Source: Bacteroidales bacterium (GTDB taxonomy: Bacteria > Bacteroidota > Bacteroidia > Bacteroidales > UBA932). Taken from it: 63,066 nucleotides of DNA. The notes beneath the pieces are model-generated. The model ran no database searches, was not told where the DNA came from, and saw only the letters and a program-made list of their open reading frames with translations. Below are positions 55,971 through 63,066 of the stretch, piece by piece; positions within the stretch are counted from its first letter, which is position 1; each line of letters starts with the position of its first letter. A program made the translations under genes and the position numbers. The stretch lies in contig JAFWOY010000024.1 in the NCBI GenBank assembly GCA_017509755.1, positions 1-63,066 of the forward strand. The letters run 5' to 3'.

Positions 55971-58682
55971 ATGGATTACAATTTCGCCAGTATTGAGAAG
56001 AAATGGCAGACTTATTGGGCTGAGCATCATACGTTTCGGGCTCAGCTTGACCCTTCCCGTCCCAAATATTACGTGCTGGATATGTTCCCGTATCCTTCGG
56101 GAGCCGGCCTGCACGTCGGCCATCCGCTCGGCTACATCGCCAGCGATATCTACAGCCGTTACAAGCGTTTGAAGGGTTTCAACGTGCTGCACCCGATGGG
56201 GTACGACGCTTTCGGCCTTCCGGCCGAGCAGTATGCCATCCAGACCGGACAGCACCCTGCCAAAACCACCGAACAGAATATTGCCCGCTACCGGCAGCAG
56301 ATGGACCGTATCGGCTTCTCCTACGACTGGGAACGCGAAGTGCGTACCTGCGATCCCGCTTACTACAAGTGGACGCAGTGGGCTTTCCTCGAAATGTACA
56401 ACCATTGGTACAATCCCGAGACCGACAAAGCCGAGCCGATCGACACCCTGATTACCAAGTTCAAGGCGGAAGGCCGCTGGGATGGTCTTTCCGAGAAGGA
56501 AAAGTCCGACCTGCTGATGCAGTACCGCATCGCTTACCTGGGCGAGACCGCTGTCAACTGGTGCCCGCAGCTGGGAACCGTACTGGCCAATGACGAGGTG
56601 AAGGAAGGCTATTCCGTGCGCGGCGGCTTTCCGGTGGAACAGAAGAAGATGAAGCAATGGCAGCTCCGCGTGAGCGCCTATGCCGAACGGCTGCTTGCCG
56701 GCCTCGACCAGCTCGACTGGACCGACTCCCTCAAGGAGATGCAGCGCAACTGGATCGGCAAGAGCCAGGGTGCGGAGATGGTGTTCCACGTGTTCAACGG
56801 CGACAAGGAGTATGAGATGACCATCTTCACCACCCGGGCTGATACGATTTACGGCGTGACCTTCATGGTACTCGCACCCGAAAGCGAATGGGTGGAGAAA
56901 CTCACGGCGCCGGAGCAGAAGGAGGCCGTCGAGGCCTATCTGCTTCAGGCCAAAAAGAAGACCGAGCGGGAGCGTATTGCCGAGACCCGCAAGGCGTCAG
57001 GCGTATTCTCGGGCTCCTACGCCCTCAATCCCCTGACGGGCGAAAAAGTGCCCGTCTGGATTTCGGAATACGTGCTGGCCGGCTACGGTACCGGTGCCAT
57101 CATGGCCGTGCCTGCGCATGACAGCCGTGACTACGTTTTCGCCAGGACTTTCAACCTGCCCATCGTGCCGGTAGTGGAAGGCAGCGACATCTCCGAGTCC
57201 AGTTTTGACGCCAAGGAAGGCATCATGTGCAATTCCGGCTTCCTCAATGGCATGACCGTCAAGGAAGCCATCCCGGCTGCCATCGATTATGTCGAGGCGC
57301 ATGGCCTGGGCCGTAGCAAGATCAATTACCGCCTGCGCGACGCGATCTTCTCCCGCCAGCGCTATTGGGGCGAACCGTTCCCGATCTACTACAAGGACGG
57401 TATCCCGCAGGCCATGCCCATGGACTGTCTGCCGCTGCAGCTTCCGGAAGTGGACAAGTTCCTGCCCACCGAAAGTGGCGAACCGCCGTTGGCCCGTGCC
57501 AAAGACTGGACCTACGGAGGCTATCCCATTGAAACCAGCACCATGCCCGGCTTCGCGGGCAGTAGCGCCTACTATCTGCGCTACATGGATCCGCACAACG
57601 ACCAGGCTCTCGTGAGCCGCCAGGCCGACGAATACTGGCGTGACGTGGACCTCTATATCGGCGGCACGGAGCATGCCACGGGCCACCTCATCTATTCCCG
57701 CTTCTGGAACAAGTTCCTGTATGACTGTGGCTACGTCTGCGAACAGGAACCTTTCAAGAAACTCATCAACCAGGGTATGATCCAGGGCCAGAGCAAATTT
57801 GTGTACAGGATCAAGAATACCAATACCTTCGTGTCGTATGGCCTTAAGGACCAGTATGATACGACCGAGATCCACGTTGATGTGAACATCGTGTCGGGTG
57901 ACCGGCTCGACCGTGAAGCCTTCCGTCGCTGGATGCCTGATTTCGCGACGGCCGAGTTCATCCTCGAGGACGGTGAATACATCTGCGGCAGCGCCATCGA
58001 AAAGATGAGCAAGTCGATGTTCAACGTGGTCAACCCGGACAACGTGTGTGAACGCTACGGCGCCGATACGCTCCGGATGTACGAGATGTTCCTCGGTCCG
58101 CTCGAACAGTCCAAGCCGTGGGATACCCAGGGTATCGACGGCGTCCATCGTTTCCTGCGCAAATTCTGGAAACTCTTCTTTGACCGCGACACCTTCTGCG
58201 TGTCCGACGAGAAAGCGACGCCGGCCGAGCTCAAAGCCCTCCACAAGCTGATCGGCAAAGCCCAGGAAGACATTGAGCACTTCTCCTTCAATACCACGGT
58301 AAGTGCGTTCATGATCGCGGTGAGCGAGCTGACCGATCTCCATTGCAACAAGCGGGAGATCCTGGAACCACTGGTCATCGTCCTGAGTCCGTTTGCGCCG
58401 CACATTGCCGAGGAACTCTGGGAGATGCTCGGACACACGGAAAGCATCAGTTTCGCTTCCTACCCGGTCTATAACCCGGCTTTCACTGTCGAAGACATCG
58501 TAAAGTATCCGGTCCAGTTCAACGGCAAGCTCCGTTTCCTGCTGGAACTCCCCAAGAGCCTGACACGCGAGGAAGTGGAAGCCGCAGTCCGTGCCGATGC
58601 CAATACTGAAAAATACCTGCAGGGCGCTGCTGTCCGCAAAGTGATCGTCGTGCCGGGCAAAATCATCAATATCGTCTGTTAA
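55971..58682 (+). CDS. leuS: Leucyl-tRNA synthetase
   Basis: The 903-residue class I enzyme charges tRNA-Leu. It has the HIGH motif ([10 protein letters not shown]), the editing CP1 domain (~220-420; [20 protein letters not shown]), KMSKS ([14 protein letters not shown]), and the anticodon-binding C-terminus. Its stop codon shares a base with the next start (TAATG). Confidence 0.98.
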   Translation: MDYNFASIEKKWQTYWAEHHTFRAQLDPSRPKYYVLDMFPYPSGAGLHVGHPLGYIASDIYSRYKRLKGFNVLHPMGYDAFGLPAEQYAIQTGQHPAKTTEQNIARYRQQMDRIGFSYDWEREVRTCDPAYYKWTQWAFLEMYNHWYNPETDKAEPIDTLITKFKAEGRWDGLSEKEKSDLLMQYRIAYLGETAVNWCPQLGTVLANDEVKEGYSVRGGFPVEQKKMKQWQLRVSAYAERLLAGLDQLDWTDSLKEMQRNWIGKSQGAEMVFHVFNGDKEYEMTIFTTRADTIYGVTFMVLAPESEWVEKLTAPEQKEAVEAYLLQAKKKTERERIAETRKASGVFSGSYALNPLTGEKVPVWISEYVLAGYGTGAIMAVPAHDSRDYVFARTFNLPIVPVVEGSDISESSFDAKEGIMCNSGFLNGMTVKEAIPAAIDYVEAHGLGRSKINYRLRDAIFSRQRYWGEPFPIYYKDGIPQAMPMDCLPLQLPEVDKFLPTESGEPPLARAKDWTYGGYPIETSTMPGFAGSSAYYLRYMDPHNDQALVSRQADEYWRDVDLYIGGTEHATGHLIYSRFWNKFLYDCGYVCEQEPFKKLINQGMIQGQSKFVYRIKNTNTFVSYGLKDQYDTTEIHVDVNIVSGDRLDREAFRRWMPDFATAEFILEDGEYICGSAIEKMSKSMFNVVNPDNVCERYGADTLRMYEMFLGPLEQSKPWDTQGIDGVHRFLRKFWKLFFDRDTFCVSDEKATPAELKALHKLIGKAQEDIEHFSFNTTVSAFMIAVSELTDLHCNKREILEPLVIVLSPFAPHIAEELWEMLGHTESISFASYPVYNPAFTVEDIVKYPVQFNGKLRFLLELPKSLTREEVEAAVRADANTEKYLQGAAVRKVIVVPGKIINIVC

Positions 58683-59578
58683 TGGAGAAGAACAAGTTTC
58701 TGTCGACTTTCAAGTCCTACGCCATCATCACCCTGGGCCTCCTCCTGTATGTACTGGCTTGGGTCGTTTTCATCATTCCCCATCAGCTGGTCGGCGGGGG
58801 CGTGACAGGTATCTCTGCCGTAATTCAGTACTGTACCGGCTTCAATGTGAGCTACTCTTTCTTCATCATCAATGGCATCCTGCTGCTGATTGCCCTGAAG
58901 ATCCTGGGACCGGCATTCGGCGTGAAGACCGTCTATGCGATGGTAGTCACCACACTGCTGCTGCGCTTCCTGCCCCTCGTCATTCCGGAAGAGTTCATCC
59001 GCATCATCGCCCTCGACAACGGCAAACTGCTCAGTGTCATGATCGGCGGTACGCTTTCCGCACTGGGCATTTCGCTCACTTTCTCACAGGGCGGCAGTTC
59101 AGGCGGTACCGATATCATCGCGCTGATGATTACAAAATACCGGGCCATCTCACCCGGCAAGATCCTGCTCATCCTCGACGTGTTCATCATCGGTTCGTCC
59201 CTCATCGTCCCGACGGAAGGAAGCTGGGGTGTACGCGTGGCCAACCTGATGTACGGCTATGTGATGGCCGGCGTTTTCAGCGTAGCGCTCGACCTGTTCG
59301 TATCCGGTTCCAAGCAGTCTGTACAAATCTTTATTTTTTCGAAAAATTATGAAAAGATTGCAGACCGCATTACAGTGGACGTCCATCGCGGGGTGACAGC
59401 GCTGCAGGGGAAAGGCTGGTACACTAAGACCGAATCTACGGTCCTGATGGTGGTAGCCCGGAAACAGGAGCTGAAATTTTTGCTCAATCTGATCAAGGAG
59501 GAAGATCCCCAGGCCTTTATTTCGGTGGGCAGTGTAAGTGGCGTGTACGGCTACGGATTCGACGCGATCAAGAAATAG
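58682..59578 (+). CDS. YitT-family membrane protein
   Basis: The 298-residue protein has five to six membrane helices (DUF161) with FSQGGSSGGTDIIALM as the typical loop, and a C-terminal DUF2179 domain (~215-298; ITVDVHRGVTALQGKGWYTK, VARKQELKFLLNLIKEEDPQAFISV). Function unknown; a transport role is suspected. It begins within the leuS stop. Confidence 0.92.
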   Translation: MEKNKFLSTFKSYAIITLGLLLYVLAWVVFIIPHQLVGGGVTGISAVIQYCTGFNVSYSFFIINGILLLIALKILGPAFGVKTVYAMVVTTLLLRFLPLVIPEEFIRIIALDNGKLLSVMIGGTLSALGISLTFSQGGSSGGTDIIALMITKYRAISPGKILLILDVFIIGSSLIVPTEGSWGVRVANLMYGYVMAGVFSVALDLFVSGSKQSVQIFIFSKNYEKIADRITVDVHRGVTALQGKGWYTKTESTVLMVVARKQELKFLLNLIKEEDPQAFISVGSVSGVYGYGFDAIKK

Positions 59579-59591
59579 TGTCTGTTCCGCT

Positions 59592-60779
59592 ATGGCCGCT
59601 CCCAAAACACCCGGACGTTTCTTTTTCCATCGCGATCATCTCCTCATCGTGGTGGGGGCTTTCGTCCTGTTGGGGGTGGTATCTTTTGTCACCTTGAACC
59701 TTTCTTTTCTCAACCCTGTATCCCGGGCCTGGAAGGCGTTCAGTGTTACCGATTTGTTCTTCGATATCCAGCATTATGGCCCTTCCGAAGAGAGTCCGGC
59801 CATTGCGGTCGTAGATATCAGCGATGTCGAAGACAGGGGCGATCTGGCTGTTCTGTTGGAACGCGTGGCGCTGTGCGATCCCGCCTGCATGGGCGTGGAT
59901 GCGATTTTCGAGGGACTGCGGTCGGATGGGGAAGGGAACGCCCGGCTTGTGGATGCCGTCCGGACATACGGTGATAAGATGATATTCACTTGCAAACTGA
60001 CGGATTATGACAGACAGGCTGGCTGCTTCTCCTCGTCGGTCCATTCTTTTTTTGCAGACAGTTTACCGATCCGGGAAGGATATGCCAATCTGAAGAATAA
60101 TCTGGACAATCTGCCGGTCCGCAAGCTCAGCATCCAGAACAAGCTCGGTCCGAATACGGTCAAGTCTTTTCCTGCGGCTATCGTGGAGCAATTTGCCGGA
60201 CGTTCCCTTGAAAATCATGGGGAGGACTGGCTCATCAACTACCGGAATGTCGGCTTTCGTGTGATTGCGCCCGATGACATCGAGCAGGAAGCCGGTTTCC
60301 TGGAGGGTAAGATCGTCTTGCTCGGCGGTGTCCGGGAAGAACGGGATGCGCATGTTTCTCCTCTGGGTAAAATGCCCGGCGTCATGATCCAGGCTTATAC
60401 CGTCGATACGTTGTTGGGGAAGAAAGTGCGTTATCTCCCTTCCTGGGTCAACTGGATCCTGGCCTTTGTCTTGTGTTTCCTTTTCCAGGTTACGGTGGAG
60501 GCCCTTGTCAAAGTGACCGGGCAGGGCAGACGCGTCGTCCCGGCGACCTTCCTGCGGGAGTCGAGGATTGTGCCCGGCAACACCTTGTTCCTGTTTTCCG
60601 CCCTCCTGACGTATCTGACTTTCGTCATCTTTACGAAATGGGGCTTTTGCATAGACATAGCCATCGTATTGACACTTTTCGCTTTGACGCTGGAAAGCAG
60701 GAAACTCTATCGTTCCTCGGTCATCGCGCTTTCGAAACGTTATTCCGGGCGTTTCATTCAGAATTCAATCTACACTTAA
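59592..60779 (+). CDS. CHASE2-domain membrane sensor without output domain
   Basis: The start is ATG at 59592. The 395-residue protein has one N-terminal helix (~18-40), an exported CHASE2 domain (~45-290; AIAVVDISDV, GVDAIFEGL, LINYRN, GKIVLLGGV, MPGVMIQAYTVDTLL), then three membrane helices (~298-375) and a short tail. CHASE2 is an extracellular sensor domain usually joined to kinases, cyclases or paired with CHAT proteases. Here there is no output domain, so it must signal through a partner. A secreted-protein gene follows 10 bases later, and a CHAT gene lies near. Confidence 0.85.
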   Translation: MAAPKTPGRFFFHRDHLLIVVGAFVLLGVVSFVTLNLSFLNPVSRAWKAFSVTDLFFDIQHYGPSEESPAIAVVDISDVEDRGDLAVLLERVALCDPACMGVDAIFEGLRSDGEGNARLVDAVRTYGDKMIFTCKLTDYDRQAGCFSSSVHSFFADSLPIREGYANLKNNLDNLPVRKLSIQNKLGPNTVKSFPAAIVEQFAGRSLENHGEDWLINYRNVGFRVIAPDDIEQEAGFLEGKIVLLGGVREERDAHVSPLGKMPGVMIQAYTVDTLLGKKVRYLPSWVNWILAFVLCFLFQVTVEALVKVTGQGRRVVPATFLRESRIVPGNTLFLFSALLTYLTFVIFTKWGFCIDIAIVLTLFALTLESRKLYRSSVIALSKRYSGRFIQNSIYT

Positions 60780-60789
60780 TTTTCTTCGT

Positions 60790-61749
60790 ATGAAATACTT
60801 GTTAGCTTTCACACTCAGTGTCGTCCTCTCGCTTCCGTGCCTGGCGCAATCGTATCTCGTCTATACCGTGAAGGGGGAGGTCGTATCCAAGGATAAAGCA
60901 AAGGCCGCGCCCATACGACCGGGTGACCAATTGACAGAGAAAGCCGTTGTATCGGTTTCCGCGGATGGCCGGCTGACGGTCATTGACGAGAAGGGTGAAA
61001 CGCTCTTTACGCTCAAAGAAGGAATCGGGACCCTTTCGTCGCTGATCGAAAACCAGCAGAGCAAAGCCCGTCCGGTCACGCCCAGTTTCCTGGCGTTCGT
61101 GAGGGAGAAGATTTCTACGAAGAACAATCCCAAGGATGTCAACTACATGCAGTCGGCTGGTGTTACCTATCGCGGTTGGGGGCAGCATTGGATCCCGCTG
61201 CAGGCCGGTACGCCCGGTACGTTGCTCGATCCGCTCCGGGAGTCGTTCGCGCTGGCCCGGCAGGCCATTGCCGACAATGATTTGGATTTATTGTTGTCTG
61301 TATCCGACAGATTGGACAGCCTGGGCCTGGTCCGTTATGATTTCCCCCTTGTTACGGCCTACATGCCTCAGTCTTTCAACGGTTACTTCCTGTTCGATCC
61401 GCTTTGCCTTGTGGACTTGACCGCCAATCTCGATCCATCCCTGCCGTTTGCCGACCAGATTGCCGATATGCCGGTTCCGATGGCTCCTTCAACGGATAAC
61501 AAACTTTCCGGTGGAAACATCTTGTGCAATTACTACCTCCTTCAGCCCGGCCAGCGTCTGGAACTGGCTGTCGAATGTTCGGGATACTGTGAAATCGCGG
61601 CTCTTTCTTTATCAGGGGCAGTCACGGCATCTTTTGAAGGTAACGATTCTTGTTTCTGTACCTATCCGGCTGAGACAACGGCCCATATCATCCTGACGAA
61701 TCATTCGGAGACCCAGGAGGCCGTGCTCTTTGCCATCAATGCCGAATAA
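60790..61749 (+). CDS. Exported protein of unknown family next to CHASE2
   Basis: The 319-residue protein has a signal peptide (MKYLLAFTLSVVLSLPCLAQ). The first ~80 residues after it look like a small FecR/SH3-like beta domain (YLVYTVKGEVVS, IRPGDQLTEKAVVSVSADGRLTVID). The middle is helical (ESFALARQAIADNDL), and the end is a beta domain with four Cys. I do not recognise the whole family. It is very likely co-transcribed with the CHASE2 gene and may be its periplasmic partner. Confidence 0.7.
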   Translation: MKYLLAFTLSVVLSLPCLAQSYLVYTVKGEVVSKDKAKAAPIRPGDQLTEKAVVSVSADGRLTVIDEKGETLFTLKEGIGTLSSLIENQQSKARPVTPSFLAFVREKISTKNNPKDVNYMQSAGVTYRGWGQHWIPLQAGTPGTLLDPLRESFALARQAIADNDLDLLLSVSDRLDSLGLVRYDFPLVTAYMPQSFNGYFLFDPLCLVDLTANLDPSLPFADQIADMPVPMAPSTDNKLSGGNILCNYYLLQPGQRLELAVECSGYCEIAALSLSGAVTASFEGNDSCFCTYPAETTAHIILTNHSETQEAVLFAINAE

Positions 61750-61885
61750 CGAATCTTGATTTTTCCGGAAAAAACAGAAAAAATCGGGGTGTTTACAAAG
61801 TGACTGAGCGTCAAACGTTTCGAAAACTGTTATAGGACGATTATACGGAGAATGGTGTAAAACGTCCGTTTTGTTTGTAGTTTCG

Positions 61886-61901
61886 TTCATTATTTAATGA
61901 A
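61886..61901. promoter_or_regulatory. Inverted repeat in front of the first AraC-type gene
   Basis: TTCATTA TT TAATGAA is a perfect 7-bp inverted repeat that ends 8 nt before the ATG at 61910. It could be an operator or affect translation. The rest of the 160-base gap before it (61750-61885) shows only A/T-rich inverted repeats without a T tract. Confidence 0.4.
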
Positions 61902-61909
61902 ACGGAACT

Positions 61910-62470
61910 ATGAGTACGATTTTTCTTCTGATTGGTTATTTGCTGCTGGCGGCGGCGCTGGTTTTCATTTTTCTTTTTTTTCGCAGGAAAAAGGCAGTCC
62001 CGGAAGCGGAAGACAAACAACCGGCATCCCAGGTTTATCCGCGGCAGGACTGTTCGATTCCCCATGCCGACCGGATTCTGGAGGATGCCGGTCCCAGCCT
62101 GAAAGACTCCGACATGGAAGAATTGAAAGACCGGCTCTGCAACGTGCTCGAGCGGGAGAAACTCTATCTCAACCCGGATATCCGGGTCGGCGACCTGGCC
62201 GAGCGGCTCTATACCAATAAAAGCTACCTAGCCCAGACCATCAAAATCAAGTTGAACAAGAACTTTTGTCAGTTGGTCCACTACTACAGGGTGCGGGAGG
62301 CCATGCGGCTCTATGCCCAGAACCCGGAACTGACCATTACCCAGCTGTGTCGCCGGGTCGGTTTCAACTCGATGACGACTTTCAACACGGCTTTCGGCCG
62401 GAATACCGGTTTTACGCCCGCGGAATGGTGCAAGGAGTACCGCAAAAGAAATGAGGCGAAAGCGACATAG
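61910..62470 (+). CDS. Membrane-anchored small AraC-type regulator
   Basis: The 186-residue protein has an N-terminal membrane helix (~5-25; FLLIGYLLLAAALVFIFLFF), a linker, and an AraC-type two-HTH domain (~70-180; RVGDLAERLYTNKSYLAQTIK, TITQLCRRVGFNSMTTFNTAFGRNTGFTPAEW). There is no ligand-binding domain. It overlaps the second AraC-type gene by 20 bases. Confidence 0.82.
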   Translation: MSTIFLLIGYLLLAAALVFIFLFFRRKKAVPEAEDKQPASQVYPRQDCSIPHADRILEDAGPSLKDSDMEELKDRLCNVLEREKLYLNPDIRVGDLAERLYTNKSYLAQTIKIKLNKNFCQLVHYYRVREAMRLYAQNPELTITQLCRRVGFNSMTTFNTAFGRNTGFTPAEWCKEYRKRNEAKAT

Positions 62471-62813
62471 CGACGATGAGATCTATGCGAGAATGCAGCT
62501 GTTGATGCAGGAAAAAAAGCTTTTCCTGCACAAGGACCTTACCCGCGATGAGATGGCGCGGGAAGTGATGACCAATCGGACGTATATTTCCCGTGCGCTT
62601 CAGGGCCGCGGCCTGAATTTCGCCCAGTTCGTCAATTCCTTCCGGGCTCAATACGCCATCGAACTGATGCTCAGCGAAGATCATCGCGACCTGCCTCCGG
62701 CGGACATTGCCGAACTGAGTGGCTTCTCCCACGTGGCGACCATGAACCGCTACATCAAAAAAAGCGCAGGCACAACGGCCTGCGCGATGCGGGAAAAGGT
62801 TTTCGGACCCTGA
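62451..62813 (+). CDS. Second small AraC-type regulator
   Basis: The 120-residue protein is almost only an AraC-type HTH domain (DEMAREVMTNRTYISRALQGRGLNFAQFVNSFR, DIAELSGFSHVATMNRYIKKSAGTT). There is no membrane helix. The second HTH lacks the usual GF.s.syF spacing of the first protein, so it may have weaker DNA contact. Start overlaps the previous gene. It ends 12 bases before the convergent CHAT gene end. Confidence 0.75.
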   Translation: MRRKRHSDDEIYARMQLLMQEKKLFLHKDLTRDEMAREVMTNRTYISRALQGRGLNFAQFVNSFRAQYAIELMLSEDHRDLPPADIAELSGFSHVATMNRYIKKSAGTTACAMREKVFGP

Positions 62814-62825
62814 TGGGTACGGTCA

Positions 62826-63066
62826 TCAATCGCCGTCGAGGAGGATGAAGGCGGCCCAGTAGTAGGGCGAGGAGAAGTCTTTTGCCTTGTAGTTTTTGAC
62901 GGCCTTTTGCGCCGCTTTCAAGGCATCCGCTTTCGACAGGCCTTTTGCCAGTGCCTTGTAGAAAGAAGTCATCAGCAGGCTTGTAGCCTCGTCATCGACT
63001 TCCCAGAGACTCATCAGGATGGTGTTGACGCCAGCCTTCTTGAAACCGCGCTGGAGGCCGAATACG
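62826..63066 (-). CDS. CHAT-domain protease-like protein, C-terminal end (partial)
   Basis: Only the last ~79 residues are in the window. They begin GLQRGFKKAGVNTIL and continue SLWEVDDEATSLLMTSFYKALAKGLSKADALKAAQ and PYYWAAFILLDGD, the standard end of caspase-like CHAT domains. The catalytic His and Cys lie outside the window, as do any TPR repeats, so activity cannot be judged. It converges with the AraC pair. Confidence 0.88.
   Translation of the reverse strand, partial: VFGLQRGFKKAGVNTILMSLWEVDDEATSLLMTSFYKALAKGLSKADALKAAQKAVKNYKAKDFSSPYYWAAFILLDGD

Noticed and set aside
61756..61786. Terminator after the secreted-protein gene
   Set aside because: GATTTTT and AAAAATC can pair, but the spacing is loose and no T tract follows on the plus strand.

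Overview
The window is a stretch of a Bacteroidota chromosome, most likely Bacteroidales from a gut-type habitat. The evidence is a SusC/SusD pair, a BspA-like leucine-rich-repeat lipoprotein, a FISUMP lipoprotein, an HU-CCDC81-type protein beside dnaG, and repeated TAnnTTTG -7 boxes upstream of genes. I cannot name a genus. Gene density is high, GC is moderately high, and many neighbouring genes overlap by 1-11 bases.

Layout. Positions 1-400 hold the end of an rRNA operon (23S 3' end, 5S, two terminators). Positions 614-12197 hold a POT peptide transporter and a run of envelope proteins: a beta-helix protein, small beta-barrels, WG-repeat and coiled-coil/LRR lipoproteins, a TIM-barrel lipoprotein, a small ExbB-like channel and a LytTR regulator. 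tRNA-Asn and tRNA-Leu follow. Positions 12881-19624 carry a phosphoesterase/barrel pair and an HU-CCDC81 protein, dnaG and metG operon. Positions 19647-30716 are a seven-gene minus-strand operon: DcuC-type transporter, M14 carboxypeptidase, SusC, SusD, second DcuC, isoaspartyl dipeptidase, alpha/beta-hydrolase. It reads as a peptide and beta-aspartyl-peptide utilisation locus. A divergent membrane-anchored SARP-like regulator and a class I fumarase lie beside it, and direct repeats in the divergent promoter look like the regulator's operator.

Positions 33895-37005 are the most unusual part. A two-gene operon encodes a protein with three Myb/SANT-like helix-turn-helix units and a REP-associated-tyrosine-transposase-like (RAYT, HUH/Y1) protein with His-x-His and the candidate Tyr intact. 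It is flanked on both sides by eight copies of a 12-nt inverted repeat (GCCGCGACAGGA / TCCTGTCGCGGC). The two arms are always exactly 18 nt apart and neighbouring units within a cluster are always exactly 72 nt apart (30-nt linkers), although the linker sequences differ. This is a short-linker/long-linker architecture like proteobacterial REP/BIME arrays. Three 92-bp repeat modules lie in the same region.

Positions 37115-52970 hold mainly housekeeping genes: prfB with a +1 programmed frameshift, recX, two tandem patatin-barrel proteins, rlmN, recA, trpS, a D-aminoacylase-like amidohydrolase, an ApbE-like FMN transferase, a PhoH ATPase and a CapA-like protein. Positions 53035-59578 are a plus-strand series: SPOR lipoprotein, gcvT, an M28-like/TonB-C fusion that lacks the usual catalytic Glu, leuS and a YitT-family protein. 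The end (59592-63066) carries a CHASE2 membrane sensor, a secreted protein, two overlapping small AraC-type regulators and the C-terminus of a CHAT-protease-like protein, possibly one signalling module.
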